Shown: positions 9,371-17,613, counted from the stretch's first letter. The stretch is 64,000 nt of DNA from Pseudomonadales bacterium (GCA_024234635.1 JACKNX010000001.1:372001-436000); one strand, 5' to 3'. Program-made: numbers and translations. The notes: generated by a model not told the origin, from the letters alone.

Positions 9371-9592
9371 CCTGTTGGACTTTCCTGTTCGCGATACGGT
9401 ATACGCCAACTATGCTACTCCAGTTGTGCACGGTAGTCGGGTCAGCACACAGTCAATACCGGGAAACGGGGCAAGAAACGGGCCAGCCATTTGTCGTTCG
9501 GGGCTTGCGCGAGTACCACCTGGATCACGGACGGACCAGTGTCGGGAGAACACAATCGGATGAAACTTGTGCCGGATACGGAGGCAACCGCA

Positions 9593-10114
9593 ATGCACTG
9601 GAGCAGACTGGCAATACTCACGCTGTCGTTGGGCGTGTCCTCTTCGCTCCTTGCGGCAGGGCCGGTTCCCGTTTCGCCCATCAAGAAGACGCTGGACGGG
9701 CGCTGCATCACCAAAGACCACGCGGACTACTGGAAGACGAAGATCTACGTCGCCAAACCCACGCTGGAGGCATGCCTGGCGAGCGGCGGCCGGGGCGCCG
9801 ACGCTCCATCGTTGAGCACCGCCTCCGGCGAGGCAAAACCCGCTGTCGCGCTTGTTGTGACGCCGGACGCACCTGCCTCTTCACCGCGCAAAGCGGCCAG
9901 CCCGGGCAAGCGAAACAAGCCGTCGCGCACGGCTGCGCCAAAACGCAGGACCAGGTCGGTCGAACCTTCAGACACGACACCCGCGGACCCCGGCCCGGCC
10001 AAACCCCCGGAAGATCCCACACTGAAAGCGTTCCGGGATGCCAATCGGAAAAAGATGAAAGGTGTGGCCTCCACAAACCCCGGCCCCGGCACAGCGGAGA
10101 CTAAGCCGGACTGA
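9593..10114 (+). CDS. Secreted protein of unknown function
   Basis: The product is 173 residues. The ATG at 9593 is chosen because GGAGG lies 8 bases upstream and because it places a signal peptide (about 1-22, ending SSSLLAAG) at the N-terminus. The mature part has a short conserved-looking segment (LDGRCITKDHADYWKTKIY) with two cysteines, followed by a long Pro/Ala/Lys/Ser-rich low-complexity tail that is probably disordered. I do not recognise the family. The gene is divergent from the ATP-grasp operon. Confidence 0.6.
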   Translation: MHWSRLAILTLSLGVSSSLLAAGPVPVSPIKKTLDGRCITKDHADYWKTKIYVAKPTLEACLASGGRGADAPSLSTASGEAKPAVALVVTPDAPASSPRKAASPGKRNKPSRTAAPKRRTRSVEPSDTTPADPGPAKPPEDPTLKAFRDANRKKMKGVASTNPGPGTAETKPD

Positions 10115-10141
10115 CAAGCCGGTCTGACAAGCCGGACTGAT
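10103..10141 (+). repeat. Three tandem 13-bp repeats at a stop codon
   Basis: AAGCCGGACTGAC, AAGCCGGTCTGAC and AAGCCGGACTGAT follow one another. The first unit contains the TGA of the secreted-protein gene, and the units place further stops in the same frame. It looks like a local tandem duplication. The rest of the 240-base spacer up to gpsA shows nothing recognisable. Confidence 0.7.
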
Positions 10142-10354
10142 TAGCAGCACGAAGCAGGGCAGACCCGGCCTGCGGTGGCACCAACGATCGCTCTCGTCCG
10201 GAAAGACTCTCCCGGACGTCCACAAGGCATCGTCTGGAACAGCGCGCACAGAAAGGCAGCAATCTTCCCATCCGGAGAAGGTTCAACAGCGGGATCGATT
10301 CAGATGCGTCCGCTGCACATCAACTGCTGACGCCCGCGGCTCGGCCCGGCGCCT

Positions 10355-11347
10355 TCAGGCACTCGTTACCGCATCCAGGAACTGCGCCACCGTCAAGTCA
10401 CCGTCCAGCAGACCACACACGGCACCGACAAACGGCGCGGCGTGGCCGCCGCGCGCGCAGACATCACGGAACATTCGAGCGGCCCGTACGCCTTCGCTCA
10501 CCATGACCATCTGTCCCTGCGCCTGCTGCAGGGTCTGACCGCGACCCAGCCGTTCGCCCATTTCACGGTTGCGGCCGTGCGGCGACGTCGCCGTAACGAA
10601 CAGATCACCGATACCGGCGGCGGTAAGCGCCGTGGCCGCGTCGGCGCCCAGTTTCGGCAACAGACCCACCGCTTCCCGATAGCCTGCCGTGAAAATGGCT
10701 GCCTTGAGGTTGTCGCCGCCCAGTCCGCTTTCCTTCAGCCCGTCCGCAACGCCGCAGGCCAGTGCGATGACATTCTTGAAGGCACCCCAGTACTCCGCGC
10801 CAAGCGGATCGCTGGCAGGTGCCAGTTTCAGTGTGGCGGTAGTCAAAAGTGCGGCCATCCGCGCCGCGGTGGTCGCATGCCGGCTGGCGACGAGCGCCGT
10901 GGTATAGACGCCGCGCGCAAGTTCGGGCGCGATGGTCGGCCCCATCATCACGCACAGTTCATTGCGCCGACCTGCAGCCGCCAGCTTTTCCTCGATGACA
11001 TCGGAGATCAGCCGATCGCCCTCAGCAAGCCCCTTCGCCAGATCCACCAGTACCTGCTCATCGCGCAGGTGACTGACAAGCTGATCCACCACGCTCAGTA
11101 CGACACCGGATGGCAGCGCCAGGATGACAACTTCGGCATCCCGGACGGATGCGGCGAGATCCATGGTTACCGTCATGCCGGGCATGCGCACGCCAGGCAG
11201 GTACTTGGTGTTTTCCTCCGATGCCGAGAGCGTGTCGAAAACCTCCTGTTCCACTGTCCAGCCGCACACCGAATGCCCTGCCAGGAGCCAGTTGCGCGCC
11301 AGCGCCGTGCCAAAGTTGCCGAGCCCAAGTACCGCGATTCTGCTCAT
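10355..11347 (-). CDS. gpsA: NAD(P)-dependent glycerol-3-phosphate dehydrogenase
   Basis: The product is 330 residues, standard for GpsA. The Rossmann motif is GLGNFG (8-13). Family motifs include LPSGVVLSVV, AKGL, the MMGPTIAPELARG stretch, EYWGAFKNVIALACG with the catalytic lysine, and TSPHGRNREMGERLG. It reduces dihydroxyacetone phosphate to sn-glycerol-3-phosphate for phospholipid and TAG backbones. GGAG precedes the ATG. It is the last of four same-strand genes (lipase, phaR, MGL-like hydrolase, gpsA) with 39-63-base gaps. The context of PlsC, WS/DGAT and PHA genes fits supply of acylglycerol precursors. Confidence 0.93.
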   Translation of the reverse strand: MSRIAVLGLGNFGTALARNWLLAGHSVCGWTVEQEVFDTLSASEENTKYLPGVRMPGMTVTMDLAASVRDAEVVILALPSGVVLSVVDQLVSHLRDEQVLVDLAKGLAEGDRLISDVIEEKLAAAGRRNELCVMMGPTIAPELARGVYTTALVASRHATTAARMAALLTTATLKLAPASDPLGAEYWGAFKNVIALACGVADGLKESGLGGDNLKAAIFTAGYREAVGLLPKLGADAATALTAAGIGDLFVTATSPHGRNREMGERLGRGQTLQQAQGQMVMVSEGVRAARMFRDVCARGGHAAPFVGAVCGLLDGDLTVAQFLDAVTSA

Positions 11348-11386
11348 CGTTTCTCCGCCCCGTTACCCGTTCCACCCACGCCAGAA

Positions 11387-12307
11387 CTACGCGCGCTCCG
11401 TCACCTTGTCCAGCCAGACGACGAGATCGTGAATCACCTCATCGCGATTGGTTTCGTTGAACACTTCGTGACGTCCACCCGCATACCAGCGGTGCTCCAG
11501 TTGCTCCATACCGTGCCGACGCCAGGCATCCAGCATGCGGTTGATATCCTGCTGTCCGCCATGCACCGGGTCTTCCGTTCCCGCGAAAACGTAGGTTGGC
11601 AGTGACTTGGGGATCTTCGCCACGCATTCGGGATCCTGCGCGGTCTTCGCGCCGGCAAACAGGTCCACCAGCGAACCTGTGGTCAGTACGAATCCGCACA
11701 ACGGATCGTCGACATATCTGGAAACCTCGTCCTGATCGCGGCTCAGCCATTCGAAGCCCGTGGCGTCCGGTCCGTCGAATGGCTTGTTTGAACCGCCAAA
11801 AAGCAGTTTCTGCAGCAATTCGCTGGATTTTTCCGGTCCCAGGCGCCAGCGTTCAAAGCGCGCCACCAGACCGGGCAGAAGCCGGCCCACGGCATTCTTG
11901 TAACCGGGCGAACCCGATAGCGCGAGCGCATCGATGGAATGGCCATGCCGGGTGATGTACTGCTGGCTGAGCATGGAACCCATGCTGTGACCCAGCAGTA
12001 CCAGCGGCTTGCCGGGATGGCGCGTGCGCAGCAGGAGGTTCAATTCATAGGTGTCGGCAATCACCCGGTTCCAGCCATCGCCACCCATGTAGCCGAGCTG
12101 GCCGTCCGCCGTGGCACCATGCCCGCGATGGTCGCTGGCGAACACCGCATACCCCGCTTCGTTGAGCTGAGCGGCCACGGCATCGTAACGGCGGGCGTGC
12201 TCGCCCATGCCATGCGCAATCTGCACGATCGCCTTGGGCGCGTCGATATCCCAGGCATACCCCGCGACGCAGTGCCCATCGCTGGCGAGCAAAGTAAACG
12301 TTTCCAT
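11387..12307 (-). CDS. Monoacylglycerol lipase-like alpha/beta hydrolase
   Basis: The product is 306 residues. It carries HGMGEHARRYD, the family signature of bacterial and eukaryotic monoacylglycerol lipases, DHRGHGATADG, the nucleophile motif GHSMGS (Ser108), an acidic residue in GTEDPVHGG, and a histidine in AGGRHEVFNE. It probably releases fatty acid from monoacylglycerol or lysophospholipid in the cytoplasm. The ATG at 12307 follows an AGGGGGG ribosome site, which excludes the longer frame. It lies 52 bases after phaR and 39 before gpsA, so all three are probably cotranscribed. Confidence 0.9.
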   Translation of the reverse strand: METFTLLASDGHCVAGYAWDIDAPKAIVQIAHGMGEHARRYDAVAAQLNEAGYAVFASDHRGHGATADGQLGYMGGDGWNRVIADTYELNLLLRTRHPGKPLVLLGHSMGSMLSQQYITRHGHSIDALALSGSPGYKNAVGRLLPGLVARFERWRLGPEKSSELLQKLLFGGSNKPFDGPDATGFEWLSRDQDEVSRYVDDPLCGFVLTTGSLVDLFAGAKTAQDPECVAKIPKSLPTYVFAGTEDPVHGGQQDINRMLDAWRRHGMEQLEHRWYAGGRHEVFNETNRDEVIHDLVVWLDKVTERA

Positions 12308-12359
12308 GTTCCCCCCCTGGCTATCAGTCACACGTTCCCGGGACCCGCCGCTTCCCGTT

Positions 12360-12845
12360 TCAGCGCGCGTCCGTATCCTTGCGTTCCGCCGGTTCGCTCT
12401 CGGTCGGCGGTTCCGGTTCCGCGCGTCTGGCGGTGCGCTCCGACCCGCGCCCACGCCACGGCCCCTCGAACGCCTGTCGCATCAGGTTCACGGGATTCAT
12501 CTCGTTGAGCTGGCGCAGATGCGAACGGAACTGCTCCTGGTGATCCAGGAAGGAAACGATGCTCTGCTCGATGTAGCGGGATACGACGCCGCCCAGGCGG
12601 TCTCCGTAGAACCGGATGATCTGTTCGATGGCGCGATTGGTCAGCACCGCCTGATGGCCCTCGGCTTCCTGTTCGGCGAGGATCTGCAGAAGCACGGAGC
12701 GCGTGATATCCGCTCCGTCCTTGGCGTCGATGACCTCGATGCTCTCACCGCGAACGATCAGCTCGCGCGCATCCTCCATGGTGACGTAGCGACTGTCGGT
12801 CATGTCGTAGAGACGACGGTTGGGGTATTTCTTCAACTTGTGCAT
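12360..12845 (-). CDS. phaR: Polyhydroxyalkanoate synthesis repressor PhaR
   Basis: The product is 161 residues. The N-terminus KKYPNRRLYDMTDSRYVTMEDARELI is the diagnostic PhaR DNA-binding/PHB accumulation domain, followed by the family's second region (TRSVLLQILAEQE ... QSIVSFLDHQEQF) and a charged disordered tail. PhaR binds DNA and nascent PHB and represses phasin and its own gene until polymer appears. Start at MHKLKKYPNRR. TGC-rich candidate operators lie upstream of the phasin gene (16155-16182) and at 13861-13872. Confidence 0.94.
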   Translation of the reverse strand: MHKLKKYPNRRLYDMTDSRYVTMEDARELIVRGESIEVIDAKDGADITRSVLLQILAEQEAEGHQAVLTNRAIEQIIRFYGDRLGGVVSRYIEQSIVSFLDHQEQFRSHLRQLNEMNPVNLMRQAFEGPWRGRGSERTARRAEPEPPTESEPAERKDTDAR

Positions 12846-12908
12846 GCGGGACTCCGGGACCCTGTGGCGCGCTGCCGGCAACCGGAACCGAACACACGGA
12901 GATGTGGT

Positions 12909-13751
12909 TCAGATCGATGGCGCGCTGGTCGGTACAGGATACACCAGGCAGCGCAGGCCCTTCCTGCGATCGAACTTGCGCCAGCTGGCGGGATCCTCCG
13001 CAAGTCGGTCCGCCACCACATGCAGAACATCCGGGGCCACCGCCATGCCGGTGTGGCTCCCCACCACCTCGATACTCTCCGAGAGTTCGGCATCGCGTTC
13101 GATACAGGTCTGCCAGGCCACCACACCGTCGCGACGACTGTAGATGGCCGTCGTCGGCAGCCCCAGCGGCTCGCGCGGATCACCCTGCCCGAAGCGCGCC
13201 CGCATCTCTTCGACCGAGAGGCCGGACATCTCTTCGAACAGCCGGGCGACGAACGTGTTGGTGTTGCCGTGCTCGGTGGCGCCAAACGGACTGCCCAGCG
13301 TGATGACGCAGCGTGTCGCCTGCGGGAACTGGCGGGCGATCTCGCGGCTGAACACGCCTCCCAGGCTCTGTCCAACCAGCGAGATGGGCGTTTCGTATGC
13401 CTGATGCGCCCTGTAGAAACGCCGCATCGCACCTTCCAGCAATTCCGGACGACCGAGATTGCGGCCCTGCAGCCAGGGCAACACTTTGTAACCCAGGCTG
13501 GTGAGAAATCGTCGGAGCAGCAAGGTGGACTCATCGCCACCCATGAAACCGGGCAGCACCATGACCGGATGCCCGTCGCCGCGCGGGGCGTTGCTTCGCA
13601 GCGCGGACCAGCTCACACCCAGAAAAGCGGTTTCCAGCAGCGTGCGGGGCAGTTCGAACAGTGAATCGAGCAACGCGGGACCGCTGGAGGCTTGTCGCGT
13701 CATGACACGTGCACCGCTATCGGCTGTCGATTCGATTGCATTGACCACCAT
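12909..13751 (-). CDS. Lipase-like alpha/beta hydrolase (paralogue 1)
   Basis: The product is 280 residues. HPVMVLPGFMGGD gives the oxyanion region, VGQSLGG the nucleophile (Ser129), IYSRRDGVVAW the acidic region and GSHTGMAV the histidine. It is clearly paralogous to the 230-residue hydrolase at 16301-16993 (shared VMVLPGFM, LLRRFL.SLGY and SDGVVAWE-type motifs). No signal peptide is evident. It is probably an intracellular lipase or esterase. It is the first gene of the run leading into phaR, MGL-like hydrolase and gpsA; a start at 13703 is an alternative. Confidence 0.8.
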   Translation of the reverse strand: MVVNAIESTADSGARVMTRQASSGPALLDSLFELPRTLLETAFLGVSWSALRSNAPRGDGHPVMVLPGFMGGDESTLLLRRFLTSLGYKVLPWLQGRNLGRPELLEGAMRRFYRAHQAYETPISLVGQSLGGVFSREIARQFPQATRCVITLGSPFGATEHGNTNTFVARLFEEMSGLSVEEMRARFGQGDPREPLGLPTTAIYSRRDGVVAWQTCIERDAELSESIEVVGSHTGMAVAPDVLHVVADRLAEDPASWRKFDRRKGLRCLVYPVPTSAPSI

Positions 13752-13791
13752 CCGCCGCTTCCCAACTGCTTCCCGGTTACGACAGTCCGGC

Positions 13792-13820
13792 TTGTCATGT
13801 TCGTGTCATCGTGACGTCAC
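13792..13820 (+). promoter_or_regulatory. Pho-box-like heptamer array
   Basis: TTGTCAT (13792), GTGTCAT (13803) and ACGTCAC (13814) recur at exactly 11 bases, as in PhoB sites (consensus CTGTCAT with 4-base spacers). The last unit is also part of the perfect palindrome GTGACGTCAC (13811-13820), so another regulator is possible. The array points toward the GYD/PlsC genes. No good -10 lies at the ideal spacing. Confidence 0.4.
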
Positions 13821-13862
13821 CGGAGTCTGCTGAAGAATCAGAAACCGGTCAATGATTTGTTG

Positions 13863-13872
13863 CAATGCATTG
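13863..13872. promoter_or_regulatory. Candidate PhaR operator (palindrome CAATGCATTG)
   Basis: This is a perfect 10-bp palindrome within TGCAATGCATTGG. The nonamer TGCAATGCA (13861-13869) recurs upstream of the phasin gene at 16155-16163. TGC-rich sites are known PhaR targets, and the assignment here is inferred. Confidence 0.35.
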
Positions 13873-14192
13873 GTACGCCGATTGTGACGCCGTGCGTCGG
13901 CCGACTGTGCGCCCGCGACGCGACGCGGTTGCACACTCGACGACGGGTTCGGCGCCGGGGCCTCGCCCGGCACGTCCGCAGACACGGACTGGCAAAGCAG
14001 GCAACGCGCCAATATTGCAGCGTGTTCCTGTTGTTTTCTGATGGCTTGTCACCGTCAAAGTGTTGGCGCACCATGCCGTTGGATCGCCACGGGGGAGCGG
14101 CGAGCTGGAAGTCGCGACACTTGGGTCGATCAACTGGGTCGATCAACGGTTTTCCGCACGAACATGTCACGGGTGAGAGGGGGGAACGCGGT

Positions 14193-14501
14193 TTGGCTAC
14201 CTACATCATGCTCAGCACTTTGACCGATGAAGGACGCAAGACGCTCAAGGTCCGACCGGAACGTCTGCGCGAGGTCAACAAGGAACTGGAGGAGATGGGC
14301 GCCCGCGTCACCGCCCAGTACGCGGTGCTCGGAGGCTACGATTTCGTCAACGTGATCGAAGCGCCATCCAACGAGGTGATGGCACGCATTGCCGTGGAAC
14401 TTGGCGCACGCGGCACCATCAAGGTGACAACGCTGCCCGCCATCGGCATCGACCAGTACGTGGAGATGATGGGGGCCAACCCGCCGCGCAAGACCGACTA
14501 G
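14193..14501 (+). CDS. GYD-domain protein
   Basis: The product is 102 residues from a TTG start preceded by a strong GAGAGGGGGG ribosome site 8 bases upstream; no nearer ATG keeps the N-terminal strand ATYIMLSTLTDEG. The YAVLGGYDFVNVIEAP segment contains the family's GYD triplet, and TTLPAIGIDQYVEMM closes the small ferredoxin-like fold. GYD proteins are cytosolic and of unknown function. The next recognised gene carries a diverged copy of the same domain fused to an acyltransferase, so a role in lipid metabolism is suggested by context only. Confidence 0.85.
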   Translation: MATYIMLSTLTDEGRKTLKVRPERLREVNKELEEMGARVTAQYAVLGGYDFVNVIEAPSNEVMARIAVELGARGTIKVTTLPAIGIDQYVEMMGANPPRKTD

Positions 14502-14513
14502 CCTGGAGTATTC

Positions 14514-14672
14514 ATGAACAGTCGCAGCGAGGGCGCTGAGCGTAGTGAAAACAAAGGGTCGCGTGGACCGGGACGTGCACACGCGTGGTTGGCCGCAGAT
14601 CGAGGAAGCACAAGCTGTGCTTTCGCTGCAGTCTACGGTCGCAGCCTTCCGTTCTTGAACAGTCCGGGCTGA
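14514..14672 (+). CDS. Possible 52-residue small ORF
   Basis: An ATG at 14514 follows TGGAG by 6 bases and gives a 52-residue reading frame (MNSRSEGAERSENKG...). It stops 2 bases before the ATG of the GYD-PlsC gene, whose own ribosome site is weak. It may be a leader that couples translation of the next gene. The composition (Ser/Gly/Arg) is not clearly protein-like, and an AAGCACA/TGTGCTT hairpin lies inside, so this may be only a spacer. Confidence 0.25.
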   Translation: MNSRSEGAERSENKGSRGPGRAHAWLAADRGSTSCAFAAVYGRSLPFLNSPG

Positions 14673-14674
14673 CC

Positions 14675-15682
14675 ATGCCACGTTACGTGATGTTGATGCG
14701 GGATCACTCCAGCGGCCTCAAGGCGCTGCGTGACAATCCGCAAAGCGCGCTGGACATTCGTCATGCCATCGAACGCTGGGAAGCAAAGATCATTGCGTCC
14801 TACCGGCTGCTGGGTGAATGGGATCAGTGCTACATCTTCGACGCGCCTGACAATTTCAAGGCCTACCGATCCACGCTGGCCCAGGAGTTCAGTACCACCA
14901 GCGACACGGAAATTCTTCCCGCCGTCGATCTCGACCTGTTCGAGCGACTGATTTCCCAGAGCGCGAAAACGGGGGGACCGCATCCCTGGCAGATCAAGTG
15001 GTGGGCACAAATCGTGCGCCTGCTGTTCTACTACCGCACGTACACGAAGTGGTCGCGTCGCACCTTCACCCGGCACGACGTGTTCGGAACCGAAAAACTC
15101 CGTCACTTCAGGGGCCCATGCATCGTGGTGGCCAACCACACCAGCCACTACGACCAGATGTGCCTGATCAAGGCGCTGCCCTGGCGCATCAAACTGAATC
15201 TGTTCATCGGTGCAGCCGCGGATCGCTGGTTTCTGGAAGGCCGCAAGGAGATCTCCCTCCGCCCCTGGTACCAGTCACTCGTCGCCGGTCTGTACCCCAT
15301 CCATCGAGGCGGCGGTTCGCGCGCGCTCGACTATCCCAGATGGCTGCTGGACAACGGCGCCAACATCCTGCTGTTTCCCGAGGGCACGCGCGCCCGCGGC
15401 AGAACCCTGTCGCCGTTCAAGCACGGGGTCAGCATTCTGGCGCTCGAAAAAGGGGTACCCATCGTGCCGATCTACCTGGAGGGTCTGCGGCACATCCGCC
15501 CACCGGGGAGGAAGGAAGCGGTGCCAGGGCCGGTTGCCGCGCATGTGCTGGACCCCATCCACTTCCCGCCGGGCACCAAGGTTCCGGAGGCCACCGAAAT
15601 GGTGTACCGGGCCATGCGCAAGGCTCACGAAGCGGCGCTGGCCAGGGAGGATGCCACGCGCGGGGGTTCGTCAACGTCCTGA
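14675..15682 (+). CDS. GYD-like domain fused to PlsC-type acyltransferase
   Basis: The product is 335 residues. Residues 1-95 (MPRYVMLMRDHSSG ... LLGEWDQCYIFDAPDN ... LPAVDLDLFERLI) align by eye with the stand-alone GYD protein just upstream. Residues ~110-335 are a 1-acylglycerol-3-phosphate acyltransferase domain with the catalytic HX4D in NHTSHYD, a FPEGTRARGR motif and the VPIVPIYLEG strand. It presumably transfers acyl groups to lysophosphatidate or a related acceptor at the membrane. The start MPRYVML is set by homology to the GYD protein. The fusion is unusual, since PlsC proteins normally have a short N-terminus. The neighbourhood (gpsA, WS/DGAT, lipases) fits acylglycerol synthesis. 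Confidence 0.85.
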   Translation: MPRYVMLMRDHSSGLKALRDNPQSALDIRHAIERWEAKIIASYRLLGEWDQCYIFDAPDNFKAYRSTLAQEFSTTSDTEILPAVDLDLFERLISQSAKTGGPHPWQIKWWAQIVRLLFYYRTYTKWSRRTFTRHDVFGTEKLRHFRGPCIVVANHTSHYDQMCLIKALPWRIKLNLFIGAAADRWFLEGRKEISLRPWYQSLVAGLYPIHRGGGSRALDYPRWLLDNGANILLFPEGTRARGRTLSPFKHGVSILALEKGVPIVPIYLEGLRHIRPPGRKEAVPGPVAAHVLDPIHFPPGTKVPEATEMVYRAMRKAHEAALAREDATRGGSSTS

Positions 15683-15689
15683 AACGACA

Positions 15690-15709
15690 AACCCGCCTGA
15701 AGGCGGGTT
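15690..15709. terminator. Bidirectional intrinsic terminator
   Basis: AACCCGCC and GGCGGGTT form a perfect 8-bp stem around a TGAA loop, 7 bases after the acyltransferase stop and 66 bases from the end of the convergent phasin gene. On the minus strand the hairpin is followed by TGTCGTTTC, a partly T-rich run. Confidence 0.75.
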
Positions 15710-15775
15710 CGTGATCCCCGGACCGGGGCGACTCAGCGACAGGGGCGATGCGCACATCGCCCGTGCTTGCTCAGC

Positions 15776-16102
15776 TCAGGCAGCGTTGGCAGCTTCCGGC
15801 TTGGCAGCCTGGAACGCGTCACGCCATACACTGGTATTGGCTTCCACGGCTTCCTTCACGAGTTCGCCGCGCGCCTTGAACGTTTCCTGGGTATTGCTCC
15901 ACAGCGTTTCAGCGTAGGTGCGCTGCAGGTCGAGGAACGACTGCACATCGCGGACTTCCGGCAGCTTCTTGCCGAATTCCTGATTGACTTCGATGTACTT
16001 GCGTACGCTTTCACCGTCGAATTCGGCAATCTTGCGGAACCACTCGGCATTCAGTTCCATCAGGTCACGGCCGAACTGCATCGTCTTTTCAAATGGGTTC
16101 AT
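15776..16102 (-). CDS. Phasin family protein
   Basis: The product is 108 residues with the phasin pattern: an amphipathic helical start (MNPFEKTMQFGRDLMELNAEW), then VNQEFGKKLPEVRDVQSFLDLQRTYAETLWSNTQETFKARGEL in separate segments, and an Ala-rich end. Phasins coat PHA granules and control their size and number. The ATG at 16102 lies 8 bases after a GAGGA ribosome site; a GTG one codon upstream is a weaker alternative. A PhaR-like operator is upstream. The AT-rich 198-base leader suggests tight regulation. Confidence 0.88.
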   Translation of the reverse strand: MNPFEKTMQFGRDLMELNAEWFRKIAEFDGESVRKYIEVNQEFGKKLPEVRDVQSFLDLQRTYAETLWSNTQETFKARGELVKEAVEANTSVWRDAFQAAKPEAANAA

Positions 16103-16154
16103 CACTCTTTCCTCACTGTTGGGGGTTAGGAAATCATCGCCGCATCAATCTTGC

Positions 16155-16182
16155 TGCAATGCACAACGGGGCGCATTGTGCA
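16155..16182. promoter_or_regulatory. Candidate PhaR operator upstream of phasin
   Basis: TGCAATGCA (16155-16163) overlaps an inverted repeat TGCACAA-N9-TTGTGCA (16160-16166 / 16176-16182). It lies 53-80 bases upstream of the phasin ATG. The TGC-rich character fits known PhaR operators, and a phaR gene is 3.3 kb away. The remaining AT-rich stretch to 16300 holds no gene. Confidence 0.5.
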
Positions 16183-16300
16183 CCACAGCATTTTTGATTG
16201 CAAGCCCCGATCGAATATCACGCGAAATTCAATAAATTGTTTATAAATCAGAAAGTTATACTTTTTCGCAGAGGCTGGGGCGAAAATGAAAACGTGCTGT

Positions 16301-16993
16301 TCAGCAATATTTCGCAAGAATTCTGGCCAACAGCACATAGATTTCCGGGTGACTGCCCATGCCTGCATGCGATGACATCACCTCGTGGTGCTCCGCGTGG
16401 CGGTTGTGGCCATCGATGCTGGCTTCCCAGGCAACCACACCATCGGACTTCGAGTAGATCGAGTGCACCGGACACTTTATGGGAACACTTTCCCTGGCGA
16501 GCTGCATCCTGGTCGCGTCCGCCGGCGAAATACCCGCACTGCGCAGCGCCCAGCCACCAATGGAGGACGCGCCAGGCCCGCCGGCAATGGGCGTGCCCAT
16601 GGTGATTACCGAGCCGATGGCCTCCGGCGCACGCCGTGCCAGTTCCCTCGCCACCATGCCGCCCCGACTCCAGCCCACCAGTTGCACGGTCGCTCCGCAG
16701 CCGGTGTGCCAGGCGCGCAGCTCGCTGACAAGTGCATCCACGAGCCTTGCCAGGGCGCCGCGATTGACGCCCAGACCCCAGCCGCGGACGTCATAGCCGA
16801 GCGAGTCCAGAAACCGCCGCAGCAGCCACGTCGTGGCATCGTCCATCATGAATCCGGGCAGCACCATGACCGGTCCACGTCCGCGCGGTGAGCGCAGTCG
16901 CAGCATCGGCAGTTGCGCAAGCACCGCGGCGGCCTCCAGGGCGACACGACCTTCGAGCATCCTGGCAATGACGGGCGGCGGTTTGATGGACAT
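16301..16993 (-). CDS. Lipase-like alpha/beta hydrolase (paralogue 2)
   Basis: The product is 230 residues. GPVMVLPGFMMDD is the oxyanion region, VGWSRGG the nucleophile (Ser109), YSKSDGVVAWEAS the acidic region and SSHAGMGSHPE the histidine. It is a shorter paralogue of the hydrolase at 12909-13751. The ATG at 16993 (MSIKPPPVIARML) lies 17 bases after the GNAT stop, so the two genes form an operon. It is probably an intracellular esterase or lipase associated with storage-lipid turnover; no signal peptide is visible. Confidence 0.8.
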   Translation of the reverse strand: MSIKPPPVIARMLEGRVALEAAAVLAQLPMLRLRSPRGRGPVMVLPGFMMDDATTWLLRRFLDSLGYDVRGWGLGVNRGALARLVDALVSELRAWHTGCGATVQLVGWSRGGMVARELARRAPEAIGSVITMGTPIAGGPGASSIGGWALRSAGISPADATRMQLARESVPIKCPVHSIYSKSDGVVAWEASIDGHNRHAEHHEVMSSHAGMGSHPEIYVLLARILAKYC

Positions 16994-17010
16994 GACGACG
17001 CCGGGCGCCC

Positions 17011-17613
17011 CTACAGCCGCAACGCCTGGTGGGCGTGATCGGTGAATCCTTCGAGGTCGTGCGACATGATCACCAGATCGTGGGATCGTCCCCGACGGTC
17101 CTCCACGTAGTCCGCCAGCAATGCCTCCGGAACAAAACCGAGGCGCTTGAACGCCGCCTGGGCACCAAGTTGATCCGGCGTCATGTGGGCCATGATCTTG
17201 CGCAGACCCAGAGCCTGGGCGATATCGAAGATTTTCGCGGTAAGCTGCCGGCCGAGTCCGAGACTGCGGAATTCCGGGCAAACGTTTACACGAATTTCGC
17301 CGACGCGCCGGGTCCAGCGGGCGGGATTGCGATCCACCGTGACGTAGCCGACCAGTCTTTCGCCATCAAACGCCAGCAACGAAACCGTGACGCCCGCCGC
17401 CACGTTGGCCAGCCAGTTGCGCACTGCCTCGGGCCTGGTAATGTCCACACGCAGAAACAGCAGATCGCCTTCCGGCAATGCACGGGAAAATGCCAGTACC
17501 GCGTCTTCGTCCGCTGGCGTGGCAAGCCGCAGCTCCACTTCGCGACCATCGGCAACACGAACCCGCTTGGGCAACTGGCCAAGCAGGTTCTGCAAGGAAG
17601 GCGTGTCGGACAT
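17011..17613 (-). CDS. GNAT-family N-acetyltransferase
   Basis: The product is 200 residues. The GNAT fold is indicated by LRLATPADEDAVLAFSRALPEGD, the strand EIRVNVCPEFRSLGLGRQLTAK (acetyl-CoA-binding R/Q-x-x-G-x-G/A-type loop as RSLGLG) and the final AAFKRLGFVPEALLADYV. The acceptor is unknown. It lies between WS/DGAT and the second lipase paralogue on the same strand, so it may act on a protein or metabolite of the storage-lipid unit; that is inference from position. Confidence 0.8.
   Translation of the reverse strand: MSDTPSLQNLLGQLPKRVRVADGREVELRLATPADEDAVLAFSRALPEGDLLFLRVDITRPEAVRNWLANVAAGVTVSLLAFDGERLVGYVTVDRNPARWTRRVGEIRVNVCPEFRSLGLGRQLTAKIFDIAQALGLRKIMAHMTPDQLGAQAAFKRLGFVPEALLADYVEDRRGRSHDLVIMSHDLEGFTDHAHQALRL

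Larger units (their letters stand above)
13752..14192. other. 441-base spacer with regulatory motifs, no supported gene
   Basis: This stretch lies between the divergent lipase and GYD genes. It holds a Pho-box-like array (13792-13820), the palindrome CAATGCATTG (13863-13872) and a direct repeat of TGGGTCGATCAAC near 14113-14140. Frames open here look like noise. Confidence 0.6.
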
